A stretch of DNA of 32,181 nucleotides, from contig CACHML010000013.1 in NCBI GenBank assembly GCA_902580945.1, forward strand, positions 1 through 32,181. The letters run 5' to 3'. The position numbers and the translations under genes were made by a program. This stretch comes from an uncultured Pelagibacteraceae bacterium (GTDB lineage: Bacteria; Pseudomonadota; Alphaproteobacteria; Pelagibacterales; Pelagibacteraceae). Shown in pieces: positions 7,674 to 16,941 of the stretch. Numbering within the stretch: position 1 is the stretch's first letter; each line of letters opens with the position of its first letter. Below the pieces are notes generated by a model. That model was not told the origin of the DNA. It worked only from the letters and a program-made list of their open reading frames with translations, and searched no databases.

Positions 7674-8824
7674 GAATTAAATATTTATCATTACTTCTAA
7701 TAATTTTTGTATCCCTGATTAAGCCAGTTTTTGCTAACTTTGATATAAATGCAAGAACTGCTATTGTTCAAGATTATTTGTCAGGCAAGATATTGTTTGA
7801 AAAAGATGCCGATAGAAAAATATTTCCTGCATCAATGACAAAAATTATGACTTCAATTATAGCTTTTGATTTACTTAAAAGTGGTGAATTGTCTTTAGAC
7901 GACAAATTTTTAGTCTCCGAAAATGCATGGAGATTGGCTCAAGCAGGTTATTCTTCAATGTTTATTATGGTTGGAGATGAAATAACAGTTGAAAATTTAT
8001 TAAGAGGCATCATTGTTTCATCAGGAAATGATGCTTGTATAGCACTTGCAGAGGGTATTGCTGGTACAGAGGAAGAGTTTGCAATTATGATGACTGAAAA
8101 GGCAAGAGAAATTGGTATGGAAAATACTAATTTTTCAAACTCATCAGGAATAAATGCTCCAGACAATTTATCAACAGTTAGAGATATATTAATTATGTCC
8201 AATTATTTAATAAAAAATTATCCAAACTATTATAAATATTATAAAGAAACTGAATTTACATGGGAAAGAACTGGCAAAGATCCAATTAAACAAGGAAATC
8301 GTAATCCTTTGCTTTATAAAAATATTGGTGTTGACGGAATAAAGACAGGATATCTTGCGTATGAAAAATATTCACTTGCTTCAACAATTAAAAGAAATGA
8401 GAGAAGAATAATTGCGGTAGGTAGTGGTTTTGAATCAAAAAATTCAAGGTCAAAAGAGTCACTTAAATTGTTAACATATGGACTAACTAATTTCGACACG
8501 ATTAAAATTTCTAAAAAAGACGAAATATTTGATGAGCTTGATGTTTGGCAAGGGACTCAAAAAACAGTAAAATCTTACATTAATGAAAACGTTTATCAAA
8601 CTATTCCAAAAGCAAAAAAAAAATATCTAAAAGTTTTAATTGATTATCAAGGTCCGTTAAAAGCTCCAATATTAAAAAATGACATAATTGGAAAAGTTAA
8701 AATTACCTATAAAGATGAACAAATAGGAGAATATGATTTATTAGCTTTTGAAAATGTAAAAAGACAAAATATTTTTTCTAGATTTATTTCCTCAATAAAT
8801 TTCCTAATTTGGGGCGATGTCTAA
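7670..8824 (+). CDS. dacC: D-alanyl-D-alanine carboxypeptidase (PBP5/6 family)
   Basis: A 384-residue penicillin-binding protein that trims the terminal D-Ala from peptidoglycan stem peptides. The signal peptide runs to about residue 22 (VFA-N). The three active-site motifs are complete: S55-M-T-K58, S118-G-N120 and K225-T-G227. A C-terminal beta domain (about 270-360) and a terminal hydrophobic/amphipathic helix for membrane attachment follow. The start overlaps the stop of the rlpA-like gene (ATGA), and tmk begins 8 nt before its end, so translation is probably coupled. The exact paralogue name (DacA, C or F) cannot be decided from sequence alone. Confidence 0.95.
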   Translation: MRIKYLSLLLIIFVSLIKPVFANFDINARTAIVQDYLSGKILFEKDADRKIFPASMTKIMTSIIAFDLLKSGELSLDDKFLVSENAWRLAQAGYSSMFIMVGDEITVENLLRGIIVSSGNDACIALAEGIAGTEEEFAIMMTEKAREIGMENTNFSNSSGINAPDNLSTVRDILIMSNYLIKNYPNYYKYYKETEFTWERTGKDPIKQGNRNPLLYKNIGVDGIKTGYLAYEKYSLASTIKRNERRIIAVGSGFESKNSRSKESLKLLTYGLTNFDTIKISKKDEIFDELDVWQGTQKTVKSYINENVYQTIPKAKKKYLKVLIDYQGPLKAPILKNDIIGKVKITYKDEQIGEYDLLAFENVKRQNIFSRFISSINFLIWGDV

Positions 8825-9437
8825 TAACCCCGTAATAGTCTTCGAAGGTATAGAGACCTCTGGAAAATCCACTAGTCTAAAAAAAGCAATTAAATATTTA
8901 AAAAAAAATAAAATTAAACACATTAGTTTTAGAGAGCCTGGTGGCACTAATTTTTCTGAAAAATTAAGAAAATTAATGTTAAATAAAAAATCAAAATTAA
9001 ACAATAAAACTGACTTATTTCTGCTTATGGCTTCTAGATCAGAAAATTTTGATAAAATTTTAAAGGAGAATTATAAAAAAAAAGTTATATTGATTGATAG
9101 ATTTATAGACTCGACAATAGCATATCAACATTATGGTATGGGATTAGATAAAAATTTAATTTTAAAAATGAACAATTATTTATTAGGTAATTTTAAACCA
9201 AATTTTACTTTCTTAAATGTTGTAAACAAAAAAAATATGCTAAAGAGACTTAAATCCAGAAAAAATAAAAATAAATACGATAATTTTAATTATAATTTTT
9301 ATAATAAAGTTCAAAAAGGATTTTTAAAAATTGCACTTAAAAATAAATCTAAATACTTAATATTAGATAGCAACAAAGATAGTTTAAAAATTATCGAAAA
9401 TAAATTAATCAAAAAAATAAAAGAAATTTTAAAATAA
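8817..9437 (+). CDS. tmk: Thymidylate kinase
   Basis: A 206-residue dTMP kinase that makes dTDP for DNA synthesis. The P-loop G11-IETS-GKS18 is followed by the REPGGT substrate motif (about 41-46), the RSENF helix, and DRFIDSTIAYQHYG with the DR(Y/F) dTMP-binding motif. The lid region is Lys/Asn-rich. Length is normal for the family. The gene starts inside the end of dac and ends immediately before holB (no intervening bases), the usual tmk-holB pairing. Confidence 0.95.
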   Translation: MSNNPVIVFEGIETSGKSTSLKKAIKYLKKNKIKHISFREPGGTNFSEKLRKLMLNKKSKLNNKTDLFLLMASRSENFDKILKENYKKKVILIDRFIDSTIAYQHYGMGLDKNLILKMNNYLLGNFKPNFTFLNVVNKKNMLKRLKSRKNKNKYDNFNYNFYNKVQKGFLKIALKNKSKYLILDSNKDSLKIIENKLIKKIKEILK

Positions 9438-10358
9438 ATGAGCGAAACAAGTAAACTTTTTGGCCATAAAACTCTTTTTAGTAATTTAATTTATTTAGAC
9501 CAAATAGAAAAATTTCCGAATAAGATTTTATTAAATGGTCCTAAAGGTATAGGTAAAAAACTTTTAGTAAGTCATCTTTTAAATTATCTTTATTCTAAAG
9601 ATAATGAGCAATTTTATAATTTGAAGAATAATGAATATAATATAAATAATAATTTATCTTTACTTATTTCCTCAAATTCTCACCCTAATATTTTCAAAAT
9701 TCAGAAAAAAAAGGATAAAAAAATAATTGATATTGACCAAATTAGAGAAATGATTCAGTTTACCAATCAAACTTCTTTTAACAACGAAAGAAAATTTATA
9801 ATAATCGAGGACATAAGCTTATTAGGTATTAATTCTGCAAATGCTCTATTAAAATCTATCGAGGAGCCTAATAATAAAACATATTATATTTTAATCAATA
9901 ATTCTGAATTCAAAATTTTAGAAACAATTAGATCAAGATGTTTAGAATTTAAATTAAGTTTAAATAATTCAGAAGCAATCGAAATTGTTAATTATTATTT
10001 TAAAAGTGATAAGTATAATGAAATAAACTTAGATTTTGTAAACAATTATAATTCACCATCGTTTCTAATATCATTAGTGGATTTTCTAGAAGCTAATGAT
10101 TTATCAATAAAAGAGTGCAATATTGAAGATTTATTGGCCTATATTATCAAAAATAAACTATATACTTCTGATGAATTTATTAAAGAATATTTGAATTTAT
10201 TTATTGAACTTTTTTTCTACAAAAATATAAATAATTCCAAGAATATTTCATTCAAAATTAAAAAGTATTTTTATCTAAAACTTTCTTTTGTTAAAAAATA
10301 TAATTTAGATTTTGAATCATTTTTTCTAGAATTTAATGATAAATTATTAAGTGAATAA
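9438..10358 (+). CDS. holB: DNA polymerase III delta' subunit
   Basis: A 306-residue clamp-loader subunit of the AAA+ fold. The P-loop position reads GPKGIGKK (34-41), with Lys where an active ATPase has Ser or Thr; delta' subunits generally do not hydrolyse ATP. SANALLKSIEEP and the SRC block in IRSRCLEF, which supplies the arginine finger to the neighbouring subunit, are intact. The Cys zinc module found in the E. coli protein is absent, as I recall for other alphaproteobacterial homologues. The gene sits directly after tmk and overlaps metG by 8 nt. Confidence 0.92.
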   Translation: MSETSKLFGHKTLFSNLIYLDQIEKFPNKILLNGPKGIGKKLLVSHLLNYLYSKDNEQFYNLKNNEYNINNNLSLLISSNSHPNIFKIQKKKDKKIIDIDQIREMIQFTNQTSFNNERKFIIIEDISLLGINSANALLKSIEEPNNKTYYILINNSEFKILETIRSRCLEFKLSLNNSEAIEIVNYYFKSDKYNEINLDFVNNYNSPSFLISLVDFLEANDLSIKECNIEDLLAYIIKNKLYTSDEFIKEYLNLFIELFFYKNINNSKNISFKIKKYFYLKLSFVKKYNLDFESFFLEFNDKLLSE

Positions 10359-11889
10359 AAATTACTACATTACAACACCAATATATTATCCATCAGCAAA
10401 GCCTCATATGGGCCACGCATATTCAAGTATTATTGCTGATTTTTTTGCAAGATTAAAAAGAATCCAGGGTTTTAATGTTTATTTTTTAACTGGCACGGAT
10501 GAGCATGGACAGAAAATACAACGTGCAGCTGAAGAAAAAAAAATGGATCCATTATTATTCTGTAATGAAATTAGTAAAACTTTTAGAGACCTATCTGAGA
10601 CATTAAACTTATCAAATAACGATTTTATAAGAACTACAGAAACTAGACATGCTAAATCTGTTGAAAATCTTTGGAATATTCTGGAAAAAAAAGGTGAAAT
10701 CTACTTATCAAAATACTCAGGTTGGTATTCTGTCTCAGATGAGGCGTTTTACTCAGAAAGTGAAATTGAGGATTTGGATGGTGAAAAAAAAGCAATCACT
10801 TCAGGATCTAAAGTAGAGTGGGTGGAGGAAGAATCTTATTTTTTTAAATTATCAAATTGGCAAGATAAATTGCTTGAATTTTATGATAAAAATCCAGAAT
10901 TTATACTACCTGAAACAAGAAAAAATGAAGTTGTTAGTTTTGTCAAATCAGGGTTAAAAGATTTATCTGTCAGCAGAAAATCTTTCAATTGGGGAATAAA
11001 AGTTCCCTCTAATAAAGATCATGTTATTTATGTTTGGTTGGATGCTTTAACAAATTATCTAAGTGCTTTAAATTATCCAAATGAAAGTGATGATTTGTAT
11101 AAATCTTTTTGGCCTGCAGATCTCCATTTAATTGGCAAAGATATATTAAGATTCCATGCAATTTACTGGCCAGCTTTTTTGTTAGCTGCTGATATAAATC
11201 CACCAAAAAGAGTATTTGGTCATGGATGGATACTCTCAGGTGATGAAAAAATGTCAAAATCTAGAGGTAATATTTTAGACCCGCTCGAAATTATAGATAC
11301 TTATGGTTTAGATCCATTAAGATATTATTTAATTAAAGAAGTTTCTTTCGGTAACGATGGAAATATTTCACAAGAAAAATTAGAGATTTGTATAAATAGT
11401 GATTTGGCTAATAATTATGGAAATCTGTGCCAAAGGGTTTTGGCATTTTGTGATAAAAATTCAAATTTTGAAGTTCCTAACAATGATAACTTTACAGAAG
11501 ATGATAAATTAATCTTAGATCAATACTCTATACATTATGAAAATTTAATAAAATATTCTGACAATCAGGATGTAAATTCATATATAAATTTTATTGTTGA
11601 ACAGTTATTTGCTGCAAATAAGTATTTTAATGACCAGGAGCCTTGGAAAAAAAAGAGTGATAAATTAAGGATGAATACTATTATTTATGTTGCTTTGGAG
11701 TTAATAAGAAAAGTCACAATATTATTATATCCAATTATACCAAGTTCATCTCTCAAAGTGTTAGAAGTATTTGGTATAAAGGAAGATAAAATTCACTTTG
11801 AGACAATTAGGAATAATAATTATTTAATAAAAGGTCTGAAACTAAGTAAATTAGACATACTATTCAGAAAGATTGAAAAAAATGATTGA
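10351..11889 (+). CDS. metG: Methionyl-tRNA synthetase
   Basis: A 512-residue class I aminoacyl-tRNA synthetase that charges tRNA-Met. It starts at GTG inside the end of holB. The HIGH-type motif is HMGH at 19-22 and the KMSKS loop is at 300-304, followed by RGN. GTDEHGQKI and GKDILRFHAIYWPAFL are family blocks. It is the short form without a C-terminal tRNA-binding domain, and the connective peptide has no Cys zinc knuckle. It ends with an 8-nt overlap with tatD. Confidence 0.97.
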   Translation: MNKNYYITTPIYYPSAKPHMGHAYSSIIADFFARLKRIQGFNVYFLTGTDEHGQKIQRAAEEKKMDPLLFCNEISKTFRDLSETLNLSNNDFIRTTETRHAKSVENLWNILEKKGEIYLSKYSGWYSVSDEAFYSESEIEDLDGEKKAITSGSKVEWVEEESYFFKLSNWQDKLLEFYDKNPEFILPETRKNEVVSFVKSGLKDLSVSRKSFNWGIKVPSNKDHVIYVWLDALTNYLSALNYPNESDDLYKSFWPADLHLIGKDILRFHAIYWPAFLLAADINPPKRVFGHGWILSGDEKMSKSRGNILDPLEIIDTYGLDPLRYYLIKEVSFGNDGNISQEKLEICINSDLANNYGNLCQRVLAFCDKNSNFEVPNNDNFTEDDKLILDQYSIHYENLIKYSDNQDVNSYINFIVEQLFAANKYFNDQEPWKKKSDKLRMNTIIYVALELIRKVTILLYPIIPSSSLKVLEVFGIKEDKIHFETIRNNNYLIKGLKLSKLDILFRKIEKND

Positions 11890-12643
11890 TTCACATTGTC
11901 ACCTAGATCATGAACCTTTAGTTCAAAATATTGAAGATATTTTAGCAAAATGTAAAAAGGAGGGTGTTCAAAAGCTATTAACAATATCAACAACATTAAA
12001 TGGTTTTCCTAAAATTTTAGAGATTATAAACAAAGATGAAATGATATTTGGAACTTTTGGAATACATCCACACGAAACTAACAATGATCAAGTATCAAAA
12101 GATGAAATAATTAAAAAAATTAATACTAATAATAAAATAATTGGAGTAGGTGAGACAGGTTTAGACTTTTATTATAATAATAGTGATAAAGATAAACAAA
12201 TAAGAAGTTTTAAAAATCATATAGATGCAGCATTAGAATTAGATATACCTTTAATTGTACATTCTAGAAACGCCGAAGCGCAAACATATGAAATATTAAA
12301 AAATTCTAAAAAAAGTTTAAAAATACTCATGCATTGTTTTACTGGATCGCTAACTTTTGCATTGAAATTAATGGAACTTAACTCCTACTTTTCAGCTAGT
12401 GGTATTATTACATTTAAGAATAGCACCGATCTTCAAAATACTTTTAAAGAATTACCTTTAGAAAGATTGCTTATTGAAACAGACAGTCCTTTTTTGGCAC
12501 CTGAGCCAATGAGAGGCAAAAAAAATGAACCTTCTTTTGTGCGCTACACATTAAAAAAATTATCTGAATTGAAAAATGTTGATATAGAAGATCTAGATAA
12601 AATAACTACTGACAATTTTAATAGATTATTTTTTAATAAATGA
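11882..12643 (+). CDS. tatD: TatD family metal-dependent hydrolase (DNase)
   Basis: A 253-residue TIM-barrel hydrolase. I take the ATG at 11882, giving MIDSHCHLDH, the normal TatD opening, over an in-frame TTG nine bases upstream. The metal ligands are visible: HxH at residues 5 and 7, Glu in GETGLDFYY, His in HSRNA, His in HCFTG and Asp in ETDSPFL. Proteins of this family have 3'-5' exonuclease activity linked to DNA repair in E. coli. The gene overlaps metG by 8 nt and the next gene by 4 nt (ATGA), keeping the conserved order metG-tatD-MBL. Confidence 0.95.
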   Translation: MIDSHCHLDHEPLVQNIEDILAKCKKEGVQKLLTISTTLNGFPKILEIINKDEMIFGTFGIHPHETNNDQVSKDEIIKKINTNNKIIGVGETGLDFYYNNSDKDKQIRSFKNHIDAALELDIPLIVHSRNAEAQTYEILKNSKKSLKILMHCFTGSLTFALKLMELNSYFSASGIITFKNSTDLQNTFKELPLERLLIETDSPFLAPEPMRGKKNEPSFVRYTLKKLSELKNVDIEDLDKITTDNFNRLFFNK

Positions 12644-13413
12644 GCATAAAATTGACCATTTTGGGCTGTGGTAGCTCTTTAGGTATACCTCGAATTGATG
12701 GATATTATGGAAGTTGTGATCCTAAGAATAAAAGAAATATTCGATCAAGATGTTCAGTTCTAATAAGTTCTAAAAACTTAAATATTCTAATTGATACATC
12801 TCCAGATTTAAAATCTCAATTATTAAAAAATAAAGTTAAAAATATTGATACAGTTTTTTACACACATTCCCATGCTGATCAAACACATGGAATTAATGAA
12901 TTGAGGGTTTTCTCTTTAAAAAATAAAAAAAAAATACCAATTTATGCAGATGAAATTACAAAGAAAAATCTTAAAAATACTTTTGGTTATTGTTTTAAAG
13001 ATTACAAAAATTATCCATCTATACTCGATGCCAAAAAGTTAAAAAAAAAACATTTACTTAGTGATTTAAAAACACAAATTACTATTAAATCATTAAAGGT
13101 TCATCATGGATCGATAAAAAGTATTTGTTATATAATTAATGACAAATGTGCTTATGCACCTGATGTTAATAAGATTGATAATAAAGATTTAAAATATCTT
13201 AAAAACTTAAAATATCTTATTGTAGATTGTTTAAGATATAATTTTCATCCAACCCATTTTAATTTAGAGGATGTATTGAAATTAATTGATAAAATTAAGC
13301 CAAAGAATACGATTTTAACAAATTTAAGTAACGAGATTGACTATAATGCAATAAAAAAATTATTACCTAAAAATGTAACTCCTGCTCACGATGGATTGAC
13401 AGTTTTAATTTAA
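12640..13413 (+). CDS. MBL-fold metallo-hydrolase (PhnP-like)
   Basis: A 257-residue metallo-beta-lactamase-fold phosphodiesterase-like protein. The opening ILGCGSSLGIPR and the metal motif H76-S-H78-A-D80-Q81-T-H83-G place it near the PhnP group. The sixth position of HxHxDH is Gln rather than His. Further likely ligands are the His in VHHGS and Asp in APDVNK, and a terminal His in PAHDG. It regularly follows tatD in alphaproteobacteria, but its substrate is not known. The 3' end overlaps the convergent glutathione peroxidase gene by 9 nt. Confidence 0.88.
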   Translation: MSIKLTILGCGSSLGIPRIDGYYGSCDPKNKRNIRSRCSVLISSKNLNILIDTSPDLKSQLLKNKVKNIDTVFYTHSHADQTHGINELRVFSLKNKKKIPIYADEITKKNLKNTFGYCFKDYKNYPSILDAKKLKKKHLLSDLKTQITIKSLKVHHGSIKSICYIINDKCAYAPDVNKIDNKDLKYLKNLKYLIVDCLRYNFHPTHFNLEDVLKLIDKIKPKNTILTNLSNEIDYNAIKKLLPKNVTPAHDGLTVLI

Positions 13414-13953
13414 CAAATTTTCAATTTTTTTCGTAATCTTATTTGATGTTGGGCTTGTTAAAGATGCATAGGTATCTTCTATTTTACCTTCTCCATTGAT
13501 TAATATTTTATAAAAATTCCATTTAGGTACAGCTGATTTTCCATAGTTTTCTTTGGCCCATTTATAAATCTCATGTGCATTATCACCTTTAACATCAGTT
13601 ATTTCTGTGAGTGGAAAGTTAATATTAAAGTTAACTTCACAAAATTCTTTAACAGCACTATTATCAGTTTTCTCCTGATTAAATGAATTTGATGGTACAC
13701 CAAGAACAATTAGGCCTCTGTCTCTATATTTCTCCCATAGTTCTTGCATATCGTTGTATTGTTTTGTAAATCCACAATAGCTTGCTGTATTGACAATCAA
13801 AATAGGTTTTCCTTTAAAATCTTTTAAATCTATTTGATCACCTGTAATACTTTTTATTTTAAAATCATAAAAAATCTTTTCATATTCAGCATGCGATGAA
13901 TTTTTAAAAAAAAACATAATTATTGTAAGTCCAAATATCAGTAGGTTTTTCAT
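13405..13953 (-). CDS. Glutathione peroxidase family protein, exported
   Basis: A 182-residue thioredoxin-fold peroxidase that reduces hydroperoxides. The peroxidatic Cys is C60 in NTASYCGFT, with Q93, W145 and N146 completing the catalytic tetrad and C105 as likely resolving Cys (thioredoxin-dependent type). A hydrophobic N-terminus ending SSHA-EYEK looks like a signal peptide cut near residue 22, so the enzyme should act in the periplasm, unlike E. coli BtuE. It lies 8 nt downstream of nhaA on the same strand, so the two may be cotranscribed. Confidence 0.93.
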   Translation of the reverse strand: MKNLLIFGLTIIMFFFKNSSHAEYEKIFYDFKIKSITGDQIDLKDFKGKPILIVNTASYCGFTKQYNDMQELWEKYRDRGLIVLGVPSNSFNQEKTDNSAVKEFCEVNFNINFPLTEITDVKGDNAHEIYKWAKENYGKSAVPKWNFYKILINGEGKIEDTYASLTSPTSNKITKKIENLLN

Positions 13954-13961
13954 TATTTAAA

Positions 13962-15134
13962 TTATCTGTTCGGTGTAAGTAGTATTAAAAAGTATCCAAA
14001 TAAAGTGGATAATAATGACCCAGTTAAAACTCCAATCTTTACACCATCCATATACTGCAAATTATCTGCAAATGCTAAATTTCCAACAAATAAACTCATT
14101 GTAAAACCAATTCCTGTTAAAACTCCAACTCCATAAAAATTATACCAACTTGTATTACTTGGCATTTGTGCAACTTTTAATTTAATAGATACATACGAAA
14201 ATACAAAAACACCCAATTGTTTTCCAACAAATAATCCCAAAACTATGCCCAAAGGAACTTTGTCTAATAACGACGAAAATGATAAACCTTCTAACGATAC
14301 TCCAGCATTTGCAAAAGCAAAAATAGGCATTATTCCAAATGCAACATAAGGACTTATTCCATGTTCTACTTTTATTAAAAGAGAGAAATCTTTATCTTTT
14401 TTTCTGTGAGGTATTGTCATTGCAAGTAATACTCCAGCTATTGTTGCATGAATTCCTGAATTATGTGTAAAATCCCATAAAAAAATTCCTACTACTAAAT
14501 AAGGTAGAAATTTATTTACATTAAATTTATTTATAACTAATAAAACTATAAATGCTAAAAGCATCAAAGATAAATATTTAATACTTAAATCACCAGAGTA
14601 AAATAGAGCTATTATAACTATAGCTCCTAAATCATCTATAATTGCTAAAGCTGTTAAAAATACTTTTAAAGAAAGAGGTACTCTACTACCCAATAATGAC
14701 AATACACCCAAAGAGAAAGCAATATCTGTAGCAGAAGGTATTGCCCATCCTTTTAAAGTTGCTCCATCTCCTAAATTTATAATCACATATATTAATGCAG
14801 GGATAACCATTCCTCCTACTGCAGCAATTATTGGAAGGAGTGCTTGTTTAATATTTGATAATTCACCTTGCAAAAATTCCCTTTTAATTTCTAGTGTTAC
14901 AAAAAAGAAAAAAATTGCCATTAATGCATCATTTATCCAATGTAAAACTGAAAGCTTAAGACCAAAATTATTTATTCCAATAAACAAGTATTTTTCTAAT
15001 GTTGAGAAATATAAACTTGATAATTCTGAATTACTTATAATTAAAGCGATAACTGCAGCAAATAGAAGAACTATTCCACTAGCAGCTTCAAGTTTAAAAA
15101 ATGATATAAAACCTTTTGTAATTTTTTGAATCAT
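13962..15134 (-). CDS. nhaA: Na+/H+ antiporter NhaA
   Basis: A 390-residue, roughly 12-helix sodium/proton antiporter. The transport Asp pair is D167-D168 in ALAIIDDLGAIV and the partner Asp is D137 in SATDIAFSLG, matching E. coli D163, D164 and D133 with a constant offset of four. Length is normal. Sodium export fits a marine organism. It sits 2 nt after the zinc-ribbon gene and just before the peroxidase gene, so the three probably form one minus-strand unit. Confidence 0.97.
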   Translation of the reverse strand: MIQKITKGFISFFKLEAASGIVLLFAAVIALIISNSELSSLYFSTLEKYLFIGINNFGLKLSVLHWINDALMAIFFFFVTLEIKREFLQGELSNIKQALLPIIAAVGGMVIPALIYVIINLGDGATLKGWAIPSATDIAFSLGVLSLLGSRVPLSLKVFLTALAIIDDLGAIVIIALFYSGDLSIKYLSLMLLAFIVLLVINKFNVNKFLPYLVVGIFLWDFTHNSGIHATIAGVLLAMTIPHRKKDKDFSLLIKVEHGISPYVAFGIMPIFAFANAGVSLEGLSFSSLLDKVPLGIVLGLFVGKQLGVFVFSYVSIKLKVAQMPSNTSWYNFYGVGVLTGIGFTMSLFVGNLAFADNLQYMDGVKIGVLTGSLLSTLFGYFLILLTPNR

Positions 15135-15136
15135 AT

Positions 15137-15655
15137 TTAGTTAATAAGATCTTTAAGAAATAGTTTTAAATCCAACATAGTTTCATAAAAGCTTTCAAAT
15201 ATAGGTATTGCACTTGGAAATACATTAGACAAATTATACTTAAACGTGTCTAATAACAATACTAGACCTAATAAAGATATGACTAAAATAATTAAATAAA
15301 TAAATATCATCTTTATTTGACTTGATTTCTCATTATTTACTTTTTTATCTTCCGTTTTAACTTTAGAATTTTTAATTTTTTTTTCTGATATACTTTGTCT
15401 ACTTATATCCAAAGCATCTTTGACTTTAATCTTTTTATTTACTTCATTATTTTTTTCATCAATCTGAGAAAGTTTAATATCAGATTTAGTGTTTTTATCT
15501 TCAGATATTTTGTTGTTATTATTATCAACATTTAGACTAACTTTATGATGCCATATATGGCTACAAGAGCTACATTTAAGAGTTCTCCCATTTTGAGGTA
15601 TTAAATTTTCATCAAGGTTGAATTTTTTACTACAATTAGGACATTCTATGATCAT
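15137..15655 (-). CDS. MJ0042-type zinc-ribbon membrane protein
   Basis: A 172-residue protein. I use the Met at 15655, because the longer frame runs back into tRNA-Pro and this start puts the zinc ribbon at the N-terminus as in the family (MIIECPNC). Zinc ligands are C5, C8, C28 and C31 (CPNC and CSSC), with the typical NGRTLKC spacing. A Lys/Asn-rich linker (about 40-112) leads to one membrane helix at about 115-137. The family (zinc_ribbon_4/5) has no settled function; a regulatory or envelope role is possible. Confidence 0.85.
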   Translation of the reverse strand: MIIECPNCSKKFNLDENLIPQNGRTLKCSSCSHIWHHKVSLNVDNNNNKISEDKNTKSDIKLSQIDEKNNEVNKKIKVKDALDISRQSISEKKIKNSKVKTEDKKVNNEKSSQIKMIFIYLIILVISLLGLVLLLDTFKYNLSNVFPSAIPIFESFYETMLDLKLFLKDLIN

Positions 15656-15713
15656 ATGATCTCTTATAGCATTAAATACCAAATTTATTATAATTTTGTA
15701 ACTAATATAACCT

Positions 15714-15741
15714 TTGAATTTTGTTTTATCTGCTGTATTAG
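15714..15741 (+). promoter_or_regulatory. Candidate promoter for tRNA-Pro
   Basis: TTGAAT (15714-15719) and TATTAG (15736-15741) are 16 nt apart, with the -10 box ending 9 nt before the tRNA. The match is modest and the region is AT-rich. If real it would also be the only obvious promoter for the FkbM gene that starts 4 nt after the tRNA. Confidence 0.3.
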
Positions 15742-15750
15742 TACTGCATT

Positions 15751-15827
<77 letters not shown>

Positions 15828-15831
15828 TTAA

Positions 15832-16659
15832 ATGAATAATTTAGTAAAAATAATACTAAAAACTATAATTTTGTTTGGTAAGCACACTTTCTTAGGAAGG
15901 GGTGTAATTAAAAAGTACTTAATATCAATAATAGAATTTATAACAACAGCATTTTCCTTCGATCCTAATAAACCTATATTTAAAACTAAAATTTACAATT
16001 TTTTTATTTATTTTTATTCAGACAAAAAGACTGAAATGAAAATTTATTTTCAAAGAAAAGAAAATAAAGAAATTCAATTTATTAGAAAAAATTTGCAAAA
16101 CAACTCGTGGTTTATAGATGTTGGGTCAAATATTGGATTGTATTCATTGTTTGTTGGCTCAATGAATAAAAAAAACAAAAAAATTAATATTATCTCTATA
16201 GAACCAAATCCTAAAATGATTTTAAGATTAAAAGAAAATTTTAACCTTCTTATTAAGCAAAATAAATATGTAAGAAAAAGAATTTTTATTATTACTAAAG
16301 CCTTAGGTTTCAAAAAGAAATATGGATATTTAGATATTTCAGGGCTGAACCCTCATTCAAAAATAATAAAAAAAAAAAATAAAAAATTTATTAAAGTTAA
16401 AATTGAAACACTTAAAAATATAATAAAAAAACACAAAATAAACAAAATAGGCTGTGTTAAAATTGACACTGAAGGATCTGAAAATAGTATATTAAAAGGT
16501 TATTTTAATAAAAAAAACAAAAAAATTATATATCCAAAATTTATGATAATTGAACATAATAAAGATAAAAAATACTATCATTTACATGATTTTATTCTTT
16601 CCCAAGGATATAATGTTGTATTTAAAACAAATTCTAATTATGTGTATAAGCTAAAATAA
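15832..16659 (+). CDS. FkbM family SAM-dependent methyltransferase
   Basis: A 275-residue Methyltransf_21 (FkbM) protein. The SAM-binding loop is F94-IDVGSNIG102, with the acidic ISIEPNP strand after it. VKIDTEGSE, with D212, is the second FkbM hallmark. Such enzymes often O-methylate sugars or other small molecules in surface polysaccharide pathways, but no other glycan genes are nearby, so the substrate is unknown. Sampled 60-base lines contain only 10-18% GC, well below the neighbours, and the protein is packed with Lys, Asn and Ile. That, with its position 4 nt behind tRNA-Pro, suggests a separate history. Its stop is directly followed by the next ATG. Confidence 0.9.
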   Translation: MNNLVKIILKTIILFGKHTFLGRGVIKKYLISIIEFITTAFSFDPNKPIFKTKIYNFFIYFYSDKKTEMKIYFQRKENKEIQFIRKNLQNNSWFIDVGSNIGLYSLFVGSMNKKNKKINIISIEPNPKMILRLKENFNLLIKQNKYVRKRIFIITKALGFKKKYGYLDISGLNPHSKIIKKKNKKFIKVKIETLKNIIKKHKINKIGCVKIDTEGSENSILKGYFNKKNKKIIYPKFMIIEHNKDKKYYHLHDFILSQGYNVVFKTNSNYVYKLK

Positions 16660-16941
16660 ATGAAAAGAGCCAAAATATACAAACCATCTAAAACCGCTAT
16701 GCAATCTGGACTTAAGAAGTATGACAAATGGATAATTGAATTTATAACTGATGATCCGGGCAAAAATCCATTAATGGGATGGGAAAGTTCATCAGACACA
16801 TATTCTGAATTAAAATTAGAGTTCAAATCTAAAGAAATAGCTATAGAATATGCAAAAAAAAATAATATTAATTATGAGGTTATAGAACCAAAAAAAAGAA
16901 ATATTACTAAAAAATCATATGCTGATAATTTTATAGAGTAA
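16660..16941 (+). CDS. NDUFS4-type accessory subunit of NADH dehydrogenase (complex I)
   Basis: A 93-residue protein of the ETC complex I conserved-region family, homologous to the mitochondrial 18-kDa/NDUFS4 subunit and, among bacteria, characteristic of alphaproteobacteria. It opens with AKIYKPSKTAMQSG and carries the signature NPLMGWESSSDTYSELKLEF, followed by the helix of KEIAIEYAKK. It likely stabilises the peripheral arm of complex I on the cytoplasmic side. It starts immediately after the FkbM stop and overlaps the transporter by one base (TAATG). Confidence 0.93.
   Translation: MKRAKIYKPSKTAMQSGLKKYDKWIIEFITDDPGKNPLMGWESSSDTYSELKLEFKSKEIAIEYAKKNNINYEVIEPKKRNITKKSYADNFIE

Noticed and set aside
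10351..11889. Loss of zinc in MetG and HolB as part of a genome-wide zinc-sparing pattern
   Set aside because: Zinc-free forms of both proteins are, as far as I recall, ordinary in alphaproteobacteria, so only the Tgt case is reported as unusual.
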